A stretch of 64,000 nucleotides of DNA. Origin: Leptasterias polaris. Its lineage: Eukaryota > Echinodermata > Asteroidea > Forcipulatida > Asteriidae. A model generated the notes under the pieces. That model was not told where the DNA came from. It saw nothing but the letters and a program-made list of their open reading frames with translations, and did no database searches. Below, piece by piece: positions 49,901 to 59,383 of the stretch. The stretch's first letter is position 1, and each line of letters begins with the position of its first letter. A program made the translations under genes and the position numbers. Location of the stretch: assembly GCA_037783415.1 (NCBI GenBank), contig JAZGTN010000180.1, forward strand, positions 124,001-188,000, given 5' to 3'.

Positions 49901-51705
49901 TGCAGCGATAGCGATTGCTCTTGCCTCCACCTTGTCTCCCATCTTGTGTACTACTTCAGGAGAAGGTCCAATGAATCTTAAACCAGCATCAACACAAGCC
50001 TGGGCAAAGTCTGCCCTCTCTGATAGGAAACCATAACCAGGATGAATTGCTTCTACATCATTCTCCTGCAAAGATTTCCAAGAAACATGTTTGAAAAGTC
50101 TATAAACAAAATGGCACAATGACAAAAGAGATATATCAAATGTTGATTACTGACTGTCATTTTGTAAATATAGTCTGTTATACAGGCTGTATACTCCCCA
50201 GAGAGCTGATATAGTTTCAGGAATGAAATAAATGGCCTAGTGACCAGGGGTAGGAATGTGTGAATCACAATGATCATTCTTTGGAATTGCGCTATATAAG
50301 AGCCGATATTATTATTATTATTATAAAAGCTCAACTTATCACGATAAACTTTCAAACCTTAACTCTGACTCTCTCAATCCACCATCCTCACTTAACCCTC
50401 ACCCCAAAGCTCAGTTAAAGAAAAGAATGCAAACAATTATTTCTGATGGCTCACCTGATCAACCAACTACAAGTAGCTCCGTTATTATGAACATTGAAAA
50501 TAACAAACATAAAGTTTCTGAATCCTTTACTGATGAATATTGAAATCCAGTTCATGCATATTCATATTCTGCTCACCCTTGCAATGCGGATAATATCTGG
50601 TATATCAAGGTATGCTTGTACAGGTGGTTTACCAGCTCCTACTAGGTAAGCTTCATCAGCCTTCCCTCGATGCATATTGCCTTTATCTTGATGCGAGTAT
50701 ATAGCTACTGTCCTAATACCCAGCTCAGTACATGCTCGGAATACTCGGATAGCAATCTCACCTGATCATTCAAAACAACAATCAAAATCAATTTAACATA
50801 ATAACATAAACTTTCTTTTTATTTGAACATTTAAATTTGCATTTTTGTTTCCAATCACACGTTGGAACAAACATGTGCAAGACCCGCCTGGTTCATTATG
50901 GAGGTTTACAAAAGTAATGTATGGGTTTCAGAAAGTTATACATAAATTTGTAAGACTCTTTTGCTTGTATTATATTATAAACTCCATCTGCAGTGAATGC
51001 AAATAAGACAGAAAACACTCCTCATAAAACAGACATGAAGATATTAGTTTTATACCCGAGTAGCCTAAATATTTTCATTTCAGCAGAAAGTAGAAAGCAT
51101 ATTTGGAAGTAATCTTTGAAGTGTTGCTTCAAGTTATAAAGAAAAATATATGAACACGTACAACAGGGAAAGTACAGCTACTTCTGTTCGTAGAGTTCAA
51201 TACAGTTTGCTCAGTGGACAAAAGTTTTGAGTTGTGTTTATTTCAACATTATCAAATGAAAAAAAGAAAGTTTGGCACGTTACTTCAACCCTCTAAAGTG
51301 TATAATCATTTGTTTGCAAACTGCTTACCCCCCAAAATTGCCAAATGCAAACACTGGTAATGGCCAAATGTTTCAACCCAGGCAGAGTCTTTCTCAAGTA
51401 GACAGTAATAGCATTTATTCCTTACCTCTGTTGGCAACCATAACTTTATTAATTGGCACTCTGTTTGGATCCTGTTTATCAGGAGCCAGAGTTGAGTAGG
51501 AGTGACTCCCACCTGATGAGGTTGAGTCACTGACTGAGTTGTTATACCCATTACTACTACCATGATGACTTGCTGAAGTTCTCAATGAGACATAGTGATG
51601 ACTGAGTGAGTTGGAGTTAGACGATAGTCGACCGATAGATTGGGTTGAAGAACGGCTTGGGAGATGCCTTAGACACAAGGCAAGAGATGCTTGAGCCTTC
51701 AGCAT
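34695..51705 (-). CDS. PC: Pyruvate carboxylase, mitochondrial (complete, 18 coding exons)
   Basis: PC carboxylates pyruvate to oxaloacetate with ATP, bicarbonate and biotin in the mitochondrial matrix, for anaplerosis and gluconeogenesis. Minus-strand exons, 5' to 3': 51426-51705, 50577-50761, 49900-50065, 47930-48075, 45811-45928, 45120-45390, 44093-44255, 43455-43637, 42577-42814, 42052-42276, 41295-41451, 40330-40570, 39544-39793, 38805-39049, 38193-38372, 37367-37615, 35713-35856, 34695-34943. All introns are GT-AG and phases agree. The sum is 3,690 nt, or 1,229 residues, against about 1,178 in human; the extra length is mostly in the leader. All catalytic landmarks are present: [20 protein letters not shown], the Lys in [16 protein letters not shown] and the biotin site SAMKME. 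The introns carry several SINEs and MITEs. I see no disabling change. Confidence 0.98.
35340..35610 (+). repeat. tRNA-derived SINE (family A), copy 3
   Basis: The head GTCGTGGCCGAGCGGTCTAG with GGTTCGAATCCCGGTCATGA is followed by the usual CACTTGTGCCCTTGAGCAAG body. The 3' part differs from the other copies. It sits antisense in the last PC intron. Confidence 0.85.
35653..35712 (-). promoter_or_regulatory. PC: Duplicated exon 17 end with second in-frame splice donor
   Basis: A 30-bp block at the end of exon 17 (35721-35750) is repeated exactly at 35664-35693, and an ACCTTG donor context occurs at both 35711 and 35651. On the minus strand the sequence stays open past the normal donor (AAG, then GTAAG) for 60 nt to a second AAG with GTGAG. 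Using it would add exactly 20 residues ([20 protein letters not shown]), repeating RSLLIKDTI. Phase is unchanged, so exon 18 would still be read correctly. Confidence 0.75.
35713..38372 (-). CDS. PC: PC exons 15-17: C-terminal part of the CT region and tetramerisation linker
   Basis: The exons are 38193-38372 (residues 957-1016), 37367-37615 (1017-1099) and 35713-35856 (1100-1147). Landmarks are [19 protein letters not shown], the [20 protein letters not shown] segment, GPNIAEEFD, and [20 protein letters not shown] just before the biotinyl domain. These follow vertebrate PC closely. The intron between exons 17 and 16 contains a MITE interrupted by a LINE. Confidence 0.96.
36016..36980. mobile_element. 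MITE of the GGACCCAATTTCATG family split by a LINE insertion
   Basis: The left half starts GGACCCAATTTCATGG at 36016 and runs to about 36127. The right half resumes at about 36886 (GCATTCTTCACTTACACC) and ends CATGAAATTTGGCCC at about 36980. The intervening 36128-36885 is a minus-strand LINE fragment. The MITE is therefore older than the LINE. Confidence 0.75.
36128..36885 (-). pseudogene. 5'-truncated CR1/L2-like LINE fragment
   Basis: The minus-strand frame 36456-36884 encodes a post-RT region: [59 protein letters not shown] and [16 protein letters not shown]. The frame is then broken, but recognisable 3' sequence continues to a TTA-repeat tail at 36128-36150. There is no RT core or endonuclease. 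It is a dead insertion in a PC intron. Confidence 0.9.
37036..37120. mobile_element. Short MITE-like copy, GGGCCAATTTCATC family
   Basis: GGGGCCAATTTCATCATGCT with the GCTTACCAAGGAATTCTG word matches the family seen at 32350. The right end AAGGGTCC is weak, so this copy is partial. Confidence 0.5.
38805..42276 (-). CDS. PC: PC exons 10-14: carboxyltransferase domain
   Basis: The exons are 42052-42276, 41295-41451, 40330-40570, 39544-39793 and 38805-39049, residues 584-956. The domain opens with [11 protein letters not shown] (617-627), where the second Asp (622) is a metal ligand and active-site residue in the family. The carboxylated metal-binding lysine is Lys791 at the exon 12/13 junction (THILCIK with DMAG). 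The His ligands are His821 and His823 in HIHTHDTSG. Other landmarks are [42 protein letters not shown] and [11 protein letters not shown]. This domain transfers carboxyl from biotin to pyruvate. Confidence 0.97.
39395..39460 (+). repeat. tRNA-like SINE fragment (family C)
   Basis: TTGGTAGAGTGCCTGAAGTC with GCAGGTTAAAGTCCCGCTCT has A-box and B-box spacing. The CTCTAGT ending is shared with the copy at 58308-58385. It lies in a PC intron. Support is limited by its short length. Confidence 0.5.
39845..40207 (-). repeat. tRNA-derived SINE (family A), copy 4
   Basis: Read on the minus strand it starts GTCGTGGCTGAGTGGTTAAG with GGTTCGAGTCCTGGTCATGA. It continues through CCTTCGGGTGGGACATTAAG and GTGCACGTAAAAGAACCCAG and ends in an ATAATAATTA microsatellite. 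It is one of the fullest copies. It is in the same orientation as the PC transcript, in intron 12. Confidence 0.9.
41503..41690. mobile_element. MITE of the TTAACCCTCC family
   Basis: TTAACCCTCCTACTC at the left and GACAGTAGGAAGGTTTA at the right are inverted ends. The interior shares GTTGTCTATGGTGGCACAAC and CACAGAACTA words with the copy at 59124. It lies in a PC intron. Confidence 0.8.
42577..50761 (-). CDS. PC: PC exons 2-9: biotin carboxylase domain and following linker
   Basis: Residues about 94-583. Exon 2 completes [15 protein letters not shown], the start of the biotin carboxylase fold. Exon 3 carries the [16 protein letters not shown] segment. Exon 4 carries the ATP-grasp glycine loop [12 protein letters not shown] (242-253). 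Exon 6 carries the catalytic [10 protein letters not shown] (372-381). Exons 7-8 carry [15 protein letters not shown] and [10 protein letters not shown] with [10 protein letters not shown]. Exon 9 carries [11 protein letters not shown] and [15 protein letters not shown]. This domain uses ATP and bicarbonate to carboxylate biotin. The introns hold MITEs at 42905, 44650 and 46105 and SINEs near 47570 and 48693. Confidence 0.97.
42905..43150. mobile_element. Diverged MITE-like copy, GGACCCAGTTTAATG family
   Basis: GGACCCAGTTTAATGGCTG starts it and GGTAAGCGCAGAATTCTGTG lies near its right end, both family words. The interior has several inverted ACTTAG/CTAAGT-like segments. The right boundary is approximate. 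Confidence 0.5.
44650..45012. mobile_element. 363-bp TTAA-flanked MITE, copy 2
   Basis: This copy has the same length and nearly the same sequence as 6056-6418, and TTAA at both ends. It lies in PC intron 6, about 100 bp beyond exon 6. About three differences in 363 bp suggest both copies moved recently. Confidence 0.88.
46105..47441. mobile_element. 1.34-kb element with GGGA-CATGGATAAATTA termini and TAA flanks
   Basis: It starts GGGACCATGGATAAATTAAG and ends TAATTTATCCATGCTCCC. Both ends continue into GC-rich GCGGCCG/CGTTCC sequence. TAA flanks both sides (46102-46104 and 47442-47444). A 3-bp TAA/TWA duplication with GG-starting termini fits PIF/Harbinger. No transposase ORF is visible, so it is non-autonomous. 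It lies in PC intron 4. Confidence 0.72.
47324..47363 (+). repeat. GGGTTG-type G-rich tract
   Basis: A run of GGTTGGGTTTGGGTTGGGTT words carries six or more GGG/GG groups and could form a G-quadruplex. It lies inside the Harbinger-like element. The same strand is template for PC, so the PC transcript would be C-rich here. Confidence 0.85.
47570..47800 (-). repeat. Possible tRNA-derived SINE (family D)
   Basis: On the minus strand GGTTCCAATCCC resembles a B box. It is followed by an AGTCCCTACCTTTCTGTGTG segment and a GTGATTAAGTTCAC end shared with family A. Related fragments lie at about 45690-45790 and 48220-48380, sharing the AGGTGAAAGGC...GGACTGAAA words. Confidence 0.55.
48693..49010 (+). 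repeat. tRNA-derived SINE (family A), copy 5, split by a LINE
   Basis: The head GTCGTGGCCGGGTGGTTTAG and body run to ...GTGATTAAGTTCACT at about 49010. The expected SINE tail (AGGCGTCCTTGGTTTCATTA, then ATATAATAATA) resumes at about 49806-49850 after the intervening LINE. It lies in PC intron 3. Confidence 0.85.
49011..49800 (+). pseudogene. LINE 3' fragment inserted in a SINE
   Basis: The reading [20 protein letters not shown], then in a shifted frame [18 protein letters not shown] and [20 protein letters not shown] with [14 protein letters not shown], is the terminal part of CR1/L2-like LINE proteins. One frameshift occurs near 49095. The 3' end is a TGAAC pentamer tail at about 49781-49801. 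It has no RT core. Confidence 0.88.
50160..50332 (+). repeat. Family A SINE, 3' half only
   Basis: ACAGGCTGTATACTCCCCAG, GGAATGAAATAAATGGCC, AGTGACCAGGGG and GCGCTATATAAGAGCCG with a TTA tail match the 3' half of the copy at 60541. The tRNA-like head is missing. Confidence 0.85.
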
Positions 51706-51738
51706 GGTGACAGTGGATTTGTAGAACTCTTACAGATT
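51426..51738 (-). CDS. PC: PC exon 1: start codon, mitochondrial leader and 5' UTR edge
   Basis: ATG at 51703-51705 begins [20 protein letters not shown], rich in Arg, Ser and Leu with no acidic residues, as in mitochondrial presequences. A long Ser-rich stretch then leads to [10 protein letters not shown] at residue 84, where homology to PC begins. The leader is about 50 residues longer than in human. A splice acceptor (TTTGCAG) on the minus strand puts the exon edge at 51738, so at least one untranslated exon lies further right. Confidence 0.93.
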
Positions 51739-52754
51739 CTGCAAACGGAAAACAAATTGTCATATGATGCTTTATTTCAATTTTGTCTGAAGAATTATGC
51801 AAATTTTACAAGTTGTATTTATTTGCTTCTGTGATACGAGGCACATTATTTAACAGTTGTTTTGTCCTGCAATATTTTCTACTCTTAAACTGTTGTTTGA
51901 ATTTTGGTCCTGGGAAGACTGATTGTTTGAAATCAATGAATTTGATGCATCTAAGAGGGAAAGAACTTAATCCTTAAAAGAGATTAAAGAATAACTGAAC
52001 CTGAATCTTCCAATCATGAGCCCAATTTCATATCATTCACTGTATATTATTACAGAAAACAGTGTCATCTAATACGGCACAAGTTGGACAACACACAGAG
52101 CAATCTAATTTGTAAGATCTGTCATTATTCCATCTGTAGTTTGGGCAAGAATCTTGAGCCTAATAAAGGAATGATGATTCAGTGTACAAGTTCAATGTGA
52201 TCAAGAATTCAAATGTAGTTAATCATTACATGACAGTCTGTCAAGGTCTGTCAAGTCTGTGAGATCTGCTGATACTGAATAACAACATCCACATACAGGT
52301 CATAGTGCAAGTCTAGTGTTGATAATTTACCTAATCTAATAAACAGTCTGTGCATAGACCAAGGTCTGTGTTAGTTTGATCAAGGTCTACCTTTTGATCT
52401 TTTGCTCTATTATGCACAGCAACCATTGTACACAACATCACAAACTCCCTCAGTGTTTGGGATCTGTCTAAAGGTCCATGTATTATAACTCGATACATGT
52501 TTGGGTTTAAATTTAAGCTGAACCTACATGCATACACTAGGATATGAAGGACTCAGCCATACCATTTTACTGAAGGGAGAGGTGGGGGATGTCAGATTAC
52601 AAAAGAGGTGGTGAACATAACACCCAGAATAGTCTAATAATGGAATCAACTGAGCTTGAAAGCATAGCCTGCATACATGATCAAATCGATGCTCTCAGAG
52701 TGGTTACAGTGTGATTCTCCCCTAATAGCTAGAGGCTGATATTAGAGAAGGGCT
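51739..52754. other. PC: Region upstream of PC exon 1
   Basis: I see no coding sequence. This is presumed 5' UTR intron or flank. Upstream untranslated exons and the promoter are expected but not identifiable by eye. A lone GCCCAATTTCATATC at 52021 resembles a MITE end. Confidence 0.4.
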
Positions 52755-52975
52755 TATGGAGCGTTCCCATTGGACTTTTTAGCGGCCCTGTTAAGTTACC
52801 GTGGATGAGCGGAAGTCTTCCGCGACCTCCTTCGGCCTGTTAGATTTACATCACGGCCGCGGTAAGTTGACAGGGAGGTCAGTTTACCATGCGTTCCCAT
52901 TGGATTTAATTTTGTCATTCTACAGAAAAGTCGCGGTACTTTAGCAAAAATAAGTCCAATGGGAACACGGCTTTA
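52755..52975. mobile_element. MITE with GTTCCCATTGGACTT terminal repeats
   Basis: GCGTTCCCATTGGACTTTTT at the left and AAGTCCAATGGGAACACG at the right are inverted. An internal extra copy (GCGTTCCCATTGGATTT) occurs near 52892. The interior is GC-rich relative to its flanks. Confidence 0.8.
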
Positions 52976-55544
52976 GCCTGTTCTTGCTTTCAGGAGGATG
53001 TGTTTTGCATGCCAACCAATGGGTCTATGGTCATGCAGAAGGAAACCTGACGAGTCATGTACACTGATCTTATATCCATGGTAACACATCAACAGAAAAA
53101 GGACTTTGGTAAAACAATTTGGTGAAAGACAATGAGACCTAAAAATCTTAAACGCAAATCTTAATTAAGACCAGTATCACTAATTGAGATTCATTATACA
53201 TTGATGTATTCATGACCCAGTCTTACATGGCTAGAGGATGTCTCCTACACAGTCATCAAGCACATATTACGTAGCTTGATGCATAACACTTCCGTCTTAG
53301 CTGGTAATTATGCGATATTGTAAATGTGCTATCAAGCCGGCCCATCATCCTGCCCCATCTACAATAATACTAGCAAGGACCCCTTGGGAAATAAATTATG
53401 TATCTAGAGGGTCTCTGTTAGTGTGCATGAAGCACTGATCAAACCATGTAGGTACATGGAGGTTGTACTTAATTCAATCATAGAGAAAGGACCAGTATAT
53501 GGTTTAATGAAGATGGGAGATTAATTGTGTGTGTATTCATATCCTTGCTCTATGATGTGACTAAGCTCTACACAAATAAACTGGAAATGATAATGCTGAA
53601 AAATGTAATCAATCGTCTGTATCTGTAATAAATTGCTTCATCAATCTTCAGATTGTTTGTTTGTAAAAGAAATAAACATATGAATTTCATATCTGAAGGG
53701 AAATTCACTATGCTTAGCATTTTATGATAATTAATCAGTAAATTTTTTCACCTGACTGGTATTTTACTTTCAACATCTTTTAAAAATAAATATTTATTAC
53801 AGCAAAACAAATAAAAGGAAACTGAAAGCAACAACATTTCCCTCAGAAAAGAAATCCCCAAACAACCCAAAACATCAACAGAAACACAAAATGATAACTA
53901 GTTTATTTTCCAAACGTTATATATTACAATACTCACTTTTCATACAGTCATCCACTTCTCAGATTTCCATTTTATCAAAAACCTCCAAAATTGTTTTCCA
54001 AACCAATAATCCAGACCTTCATGAAGAAAAAAAAGTTATATTTTATAATCAGTTGAATGGATCAAGGTCATTAGTATCAATAATAAAACCTTAATTGTCA
54101 GGAAATAATAACAAACAGTTGACCCAACAGCTGTTTTATGTTTACAATTGGAATGATGCAATCACTACACACACCCACTTTTTAAACCCACAATTCACAC
54201 AGCTTGGGCCACTTAGTTGGGGTGGCTGTAAACATAGACTTGTTTATTGAGTATTGTCATCCTCCATTGATAAACCTCTTGTTACCCAGTAGACACAATA
54301 ATTGAATGGGCCTTTTTAGAAATCCTAGCTTTGCTTGTGCACTGCTAGCCCTATGAGCTTCTCTGAAACCCCCTGCTGAAAGTATATGATTTCACAATTG
54401 GTGGCAGAGGCTCAGGTCAGAGATGAAGCTCACGCCCTGGTTTTGGAAATTCTTTTAATGTTGTTTACCCACAGAGCTGTGTTGTATCTGCACTACATAA
54501 ACAATTTCAAATACATGTACACTGTTTGTGTATAAATGGGACAGTTTTTTAAAATTATAACCTGTGGCATCTAATTTCTTCTGGAGTATAAAATGTTTGG
54601 TTTGTAATTTCCTGTGTCTTATTTCATGGAATAGACTATGCAAGTCTTGCTCGATTTTGAACATTTTTGGACCACTTTGGTCCCACCTACATTGCTTTAC
54701 ATCTCAAATACATGTGAGACTTGCATAGTCTACTGCAAGTGTGGTCTTGATTCACAAGCAAAAACAGGACAGGAACAAGATGAAGATGTAAACAACAACA
54801 CTTGTTGTGGTTTGATTGGAATTCAAGATGCTTTAAATAAAACTTGTTATAAATTGACATGCTCAGAGGCCATCCATGACATGAAGTAAACTGTGTTTGT
54901 ACTCAATGGTGCAAGTCACAGTGAGTATGCAGTTAGTAGTTTGTGACCTCTACATCTAGTCCATGGGCACAGCATTACAATGGTTGAGAGTACTCAAACA
55001 CTAACTAAATACAGCCCATGGAAGGTTATACAGGAATTCCATATTACTACAGATTGACCCTCATCAAGGTCTTAATACCTGTAGACCACTGCAACCTAAC
55101 ATACATTCATGTACAACATTTGCATCTTGCTATCAGGGAGATTGAGTACTACAATAACGGGGAGATATTGAGAATTAATTCAACATAATAAAACAAAAAG
55201 TGTCCATAATCAGGGAGATTTTCAAATTTGTTTATCAGAACATGGAAAGATTGGGGGGTTTTCAGGGAGAGTTGGCAGCTCTGCTATTAACAGTTCCACA
55301 CAATCATGACAATTCTAAGCCAATGTTTGTTTGAGAGAGATTGGCTGTATGAGAGAGATTCCCTTTGTGGGAGCTTTGCCAATGTCCCTTGTTGGGAAGA
55401 TCATTTTAACAAACAAACAAACAAACAACCCAACAACCCAACAAACAAGCAAACAAAATCGTTCAGTTATAAACACATAGATATTTTCTAGCTGAACTGA
55501 AGATTTTAACCAGTAAGTGTTGTAAACTTTGTAAGACACTTATT
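52976..55544. other. Gene-free AT-rich stretch
   Basis: No gene is recognised. It contains the hairpin at 54632-54732 and low-complexity A-rich sequence at 53800-53900. Confidence 0.5.
54632..54732. repeat. Inverted repeat with 16-bp perfect arms
   Basis: TAGACTATGCAAGTCT (54632-54647) and AGACTTGCATAGTCTA (54717-54732) are exact reverse complements about 70 bases apart. This is MITE-like, but I see no second copy. Confidence 0.85.
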
Positions 55545-55775
55545 GTTGCGGTACCCGCTGCTAACATATAGGACTCGAACTGTCTCTAGCTAGTGGGCAA
55601 TCTCGGAGGTCTAGTGGTAAGACACCTGCTCTAGAATGGCAAAGGTCGTGGGTTTGATTCCCACCTGAGTAACATGCCTGTGGATTTTTTCCACAGGAAT
55701 CTGAAAAGTACTCAGCATACAGTGCTTAACATACAACGGATCAATAAAAATGATAAAATAAAAATAATATGTCTT
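55545..55775 (+). repeat. tRNA-derived SINE (family B), copy 2
   Basis: GTTGCGGTACCCGCTGCTAA, then GGAGGTCTAGTGGTAAGACA, GTGGGTTTGATTCCCACC and ATGCCTGTGGATTTTTTCCA follow in the order seen at 2785-2962, with an A-rich 3' tail. The tRNA-like part resembles Gly/Asp-type tRNAs but is degenerate. Confidence 0.82.
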
Positions 55776-58700
55776 TAACTAATATGAATCAAATATGAAT
55801 CAAATATGAATCAAATCAGTTCAGATTTCTTTGTCAGAAACTACCACAAATACTGAAGCTACATGAGTGTTGAAGATAATGTATCTTGTGTTGCAATAAA
55901 ATCAGTTCAGAAATCGTTATTGTTATTGTTGATATTCTGCTGGTAGCATGTTTGTTTGCAAGGCCAATTATTGTGGAAGGTCATCAAAGATTAAGTTACT
56001 CAAGATTTTTATTTACATCTGAATTTAACTTTGTAGCTAAGGAGATAAAAGAAGTCAATCCCAACCTCATGTTAGTTTTTACCTGATATGTTTACAATTA
56101 ATATGTAGTCCTTGTGGTTGGAGGAAGGGTAAGGTCACATTTGTCAATGTCAAAATGTGTGACTCAATTAAACAATTATTAAGATTGACATCAACAACAA
56201 CTAGGTGAATATTCTCACTAAACAGAACAATGTACTTCTTCTTAGGAAACAGTTTTTCTGTATGTCATTTAACTGCCATTAGAAGGTAATAACATGCAAA
56301 ATACTCAAAGATTTTATGTACTACAAGTAGCATGTCGTACTTGAATCCACTTAATTAAATTTAACATATTTAAACACAATAACTTTTACATTTTTAACCT
56401 GTACATGTAAAATATTGTAACAACTTTCCCTAATTTCCCTTACCATGGGCAAAATCTCACACTTGAAACTCAACTGCAATAATTAAGTTGTTTGAACAAA
56501 TCAACCACAGAGATCATATTGGTTTGTACAAGTTAGACACTGCAGTTTTTCAAATCTTAAATTACATACCTGCAAAGACCCTTTCCTGTTGTCGCACTAT
56601 ACAGTATAAACAGGAATTAGTAGTTGGTTTTACAGTGTGAATGTTCAAACAGATTCCATTTGTGTGTGTGTGTGTGTAGCTGTGCATAATGCCAGCACAA
56701 ATGCAAATTACTTGCAGGTACACACTGTACACGCCTTTGACACACCCCCACAGTTAACCAATCAACTTGCAACAAACCCATGACCTTTGTGTCTGTGGTT
56801 TGGTTATAAAGGTTATAATATCAACACTAATTATTCATTTATCATAGTCTGTATGGCAGTGTTGTCTGAAGGATTTGCATTACAGCTGGCAACTGGACAA
56901 CTGAATACAGTTATAGACATGCACAGGTGTACAATGTTAAACCACAGTACACATCATGCAATCAACAAGCTGGGTGAATATATTCCCCAGGCATGAACAA
57001 GCTCTGTAAAGTTAAAGTAAAAACCAACATGTATAAATAGATGTTTGCAATGTGCAATATATGAAAGTGATCAGTTATGTAGGTAGGATGTATAGAGTTG
57101 ATAACTATTGCAGGAATTAGACAGATGGGCTGATAACAACCTGCAATAGATTCAACATAGTCTCATTGGAGATGTAGCAAATTGTAGCAAATTGTAGCAA
57201 ATTGGATGGCAAGTCATGGTTTGGTCAAAATGTTTTTTCTGTTTAGAAACACAGAATGTGTATCAACAACGAAGTATCCAGTCGGAAGAGAAAAAGTGTA
57301 GAAACACTATGGTCTGAGAAGAAGAATGTTAACAGTGTATGACTTCAAAATTAAATCAGAAAAGACGAAAGCCCCTCAGGGATAAGGAATGAATCAACGA
57401 TGACATTAAGAATTCATAGTCTCTCTTTATTTTCCTTCAAAACCCTTTGAATACCAACAAACTTGACCACAAGTTCTGAGAAAACTCAATATTGCCTTGC
57501 CTTGATATACACATGTAATTGAATCATGTTTGGAATGCACTGGTCTGGCTCACAGACCAAAATAGTTAACAGACATAATGACATTTGAAAAATGTACGCA
57601 GGAACTTCAAGTACAAGTAGACAACACGGGCTTATCTCTACAAAGACTTTAGCATGTCTAGCTTAATGCGTACATGGAAATTGAACTAAACAACAACACT
57701 CAGAGCAGGCTGACTGTAGCTGGAGATGTGAAATATGACTAAATGCACATTATGATAATTGTGACTATTTGACCAGAGTGTTCATTGTGTTGAAGAAAAT
57801 AGAATCTTTGATTGAACTATTATCAGAAAGGTAGAGACTGGCGAGTAATTGACTGTGAATAAGAAACGCAGTTGTGCGTCACCACCTTAGACAACAAGGA
57901 GTCTACAACACACAGTGTAAGTACAGCATGTTTACATCCTGTACATGTACATGTACATATGGATTCAACTATGGCACTTAAGCTTAATGGCACTTAATCA
58001 AATTAAACTAATGGCTTGCAGTGATCATCATTCTTGAAGAAAACAATTCTTGTCATCAACTTTCTCATAAAAAATGTATACTTTTGGCAAACTATATTTT
58101 GTTAGATGTTAATGAAAAAAAGCATGCAGTGTCTGTGATGACATACATACATGTACATGTACTGTTTGACCATATTACTGATGTCGGTAAAAGAAAACAT
58201 TGAAATTAATTTGCTTGTATTCTTTTATTCCACAAACACTGAAAAGGGAATAGTACATGGTAGGTTCATCAAGTAAATTATAGCTCTTAATAACAAAGTA
58301 GGAAATATAGCTTAGTTGGTAGAGCATTGGCACGTACCCAAAGGTTGGTTGAAATCCCACTCTAGTCAAATTGAATAGAGTACTTCAACTAACTCCAAAG
58401 TTGAGTTACATGTACAATGTTTAATTAGTTAGATTAGATTGACAATAATATCAAGCTCATTTAATGTGATTTTAAACTTGACTTGTAAACACCTAGATGT
58501 TTTGTAAAAGTCATGAAAGGCGATGAGTCATGTTGTTTTCACAGAGCTGGGTTTTAGTTATAGATTTTAGTGTAATTAATTATCAATTTGAGTGTAAAGG
58601 TAAAGTGCCATGCACACCAATTTATGATGCCAATGTTTCCATGGTAAACAAATCAAATAACAACTAAACTGTGAACATTTCATTTAACAATTTGTTCATG

Positions 58701-59123
58701 CTTTCAAGGGAACTGTGAATATTGGTACATGAATGAAAAAGTTTAATTTTCCATTCAGAAAACACATGAAGTGCCTCAGCAATTTGTTTCTGTGATTTAA
58801 TGTTTTGGCAGTTATGTTTTATATTCTTTTGCGGGGGGGGGGGGGGGGGCATTGTATTATTTATGATACAGTTCAAGCACTTCAGTAAACGATTTCTCTT
58901 GTGCAGCATAGCAAAATGCTACACACAATGCACCATTTTGCTACTATTAGCATTCAGTGTGCACAAAACATGTTCACTCTAAATATTTTGCTATAACAAA
59001 TTGTGGATGAAATCGTTCCCTGCACTTCTTACTATCACTTTGTTTTGAAAGTGCACTCTTAAAACAAATCCAAAATAGAATGTTTGTTTTATGTCTCCAT
59101 TTACAAGTCAATGATAAATTAGC
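55776..59123. other. Gene-free stretch with microsatellites
   Basis: No gene is recognised. It holds a GT dinucleotide run at about 56660-56678, ATGTAC repeats near 57940, a tRNA-like family C SINE at 58308-58385 and a poly(G) run at 58832-58849. Confidence 0.5.
58308..58385 (+). repeat. tRNA-like SINE fragment (family C)
   Basis: TATAGCTTAGTTGGTAGAGC and AGGTTGGTTGAAATCCCACT have A- and B-box positions. The end CTCTAGTCAA resembles the copy at 39395. It is too degenerate for a tRNA gene. Confidence 0.6.
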
Positions 59124-59383
59124 TTAACCCTCCTAGTCCTACTGTTCGCAACATTTTTAAGTGAGTTGACCAACCATTTGAAACCATTCAACTGCCAAAG
59201 TTGTGTATGGTGGCACAACTGTGCACAGAACTAACTGTGTACTGTGTACTGTGTACTGTGTACTGTGTACATGCATTCCCTCATGGTATCATATTGCAAG
59301 GCTGGCATAGCTTATCTATCATTCAAAACCACAGTGAATGGTATTGAATGGTCAATTGAATGGTCAGACAGCAAGAGGGTTAA
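59124..59383. mobile_element. MITE of the TTAACCCTCC family, full copy
   Basis: TTAACCCTCCTAGTCC starts it and GACAGCAAGAGGGTTAA ends it, with TTAA at both edges (59124-59127 and 59380-59383). Inside lies a CTGTGTA heptamer array at about 59235-59270. TTAA edges suggest piggyBac-type integration. Confidence 0.85.
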
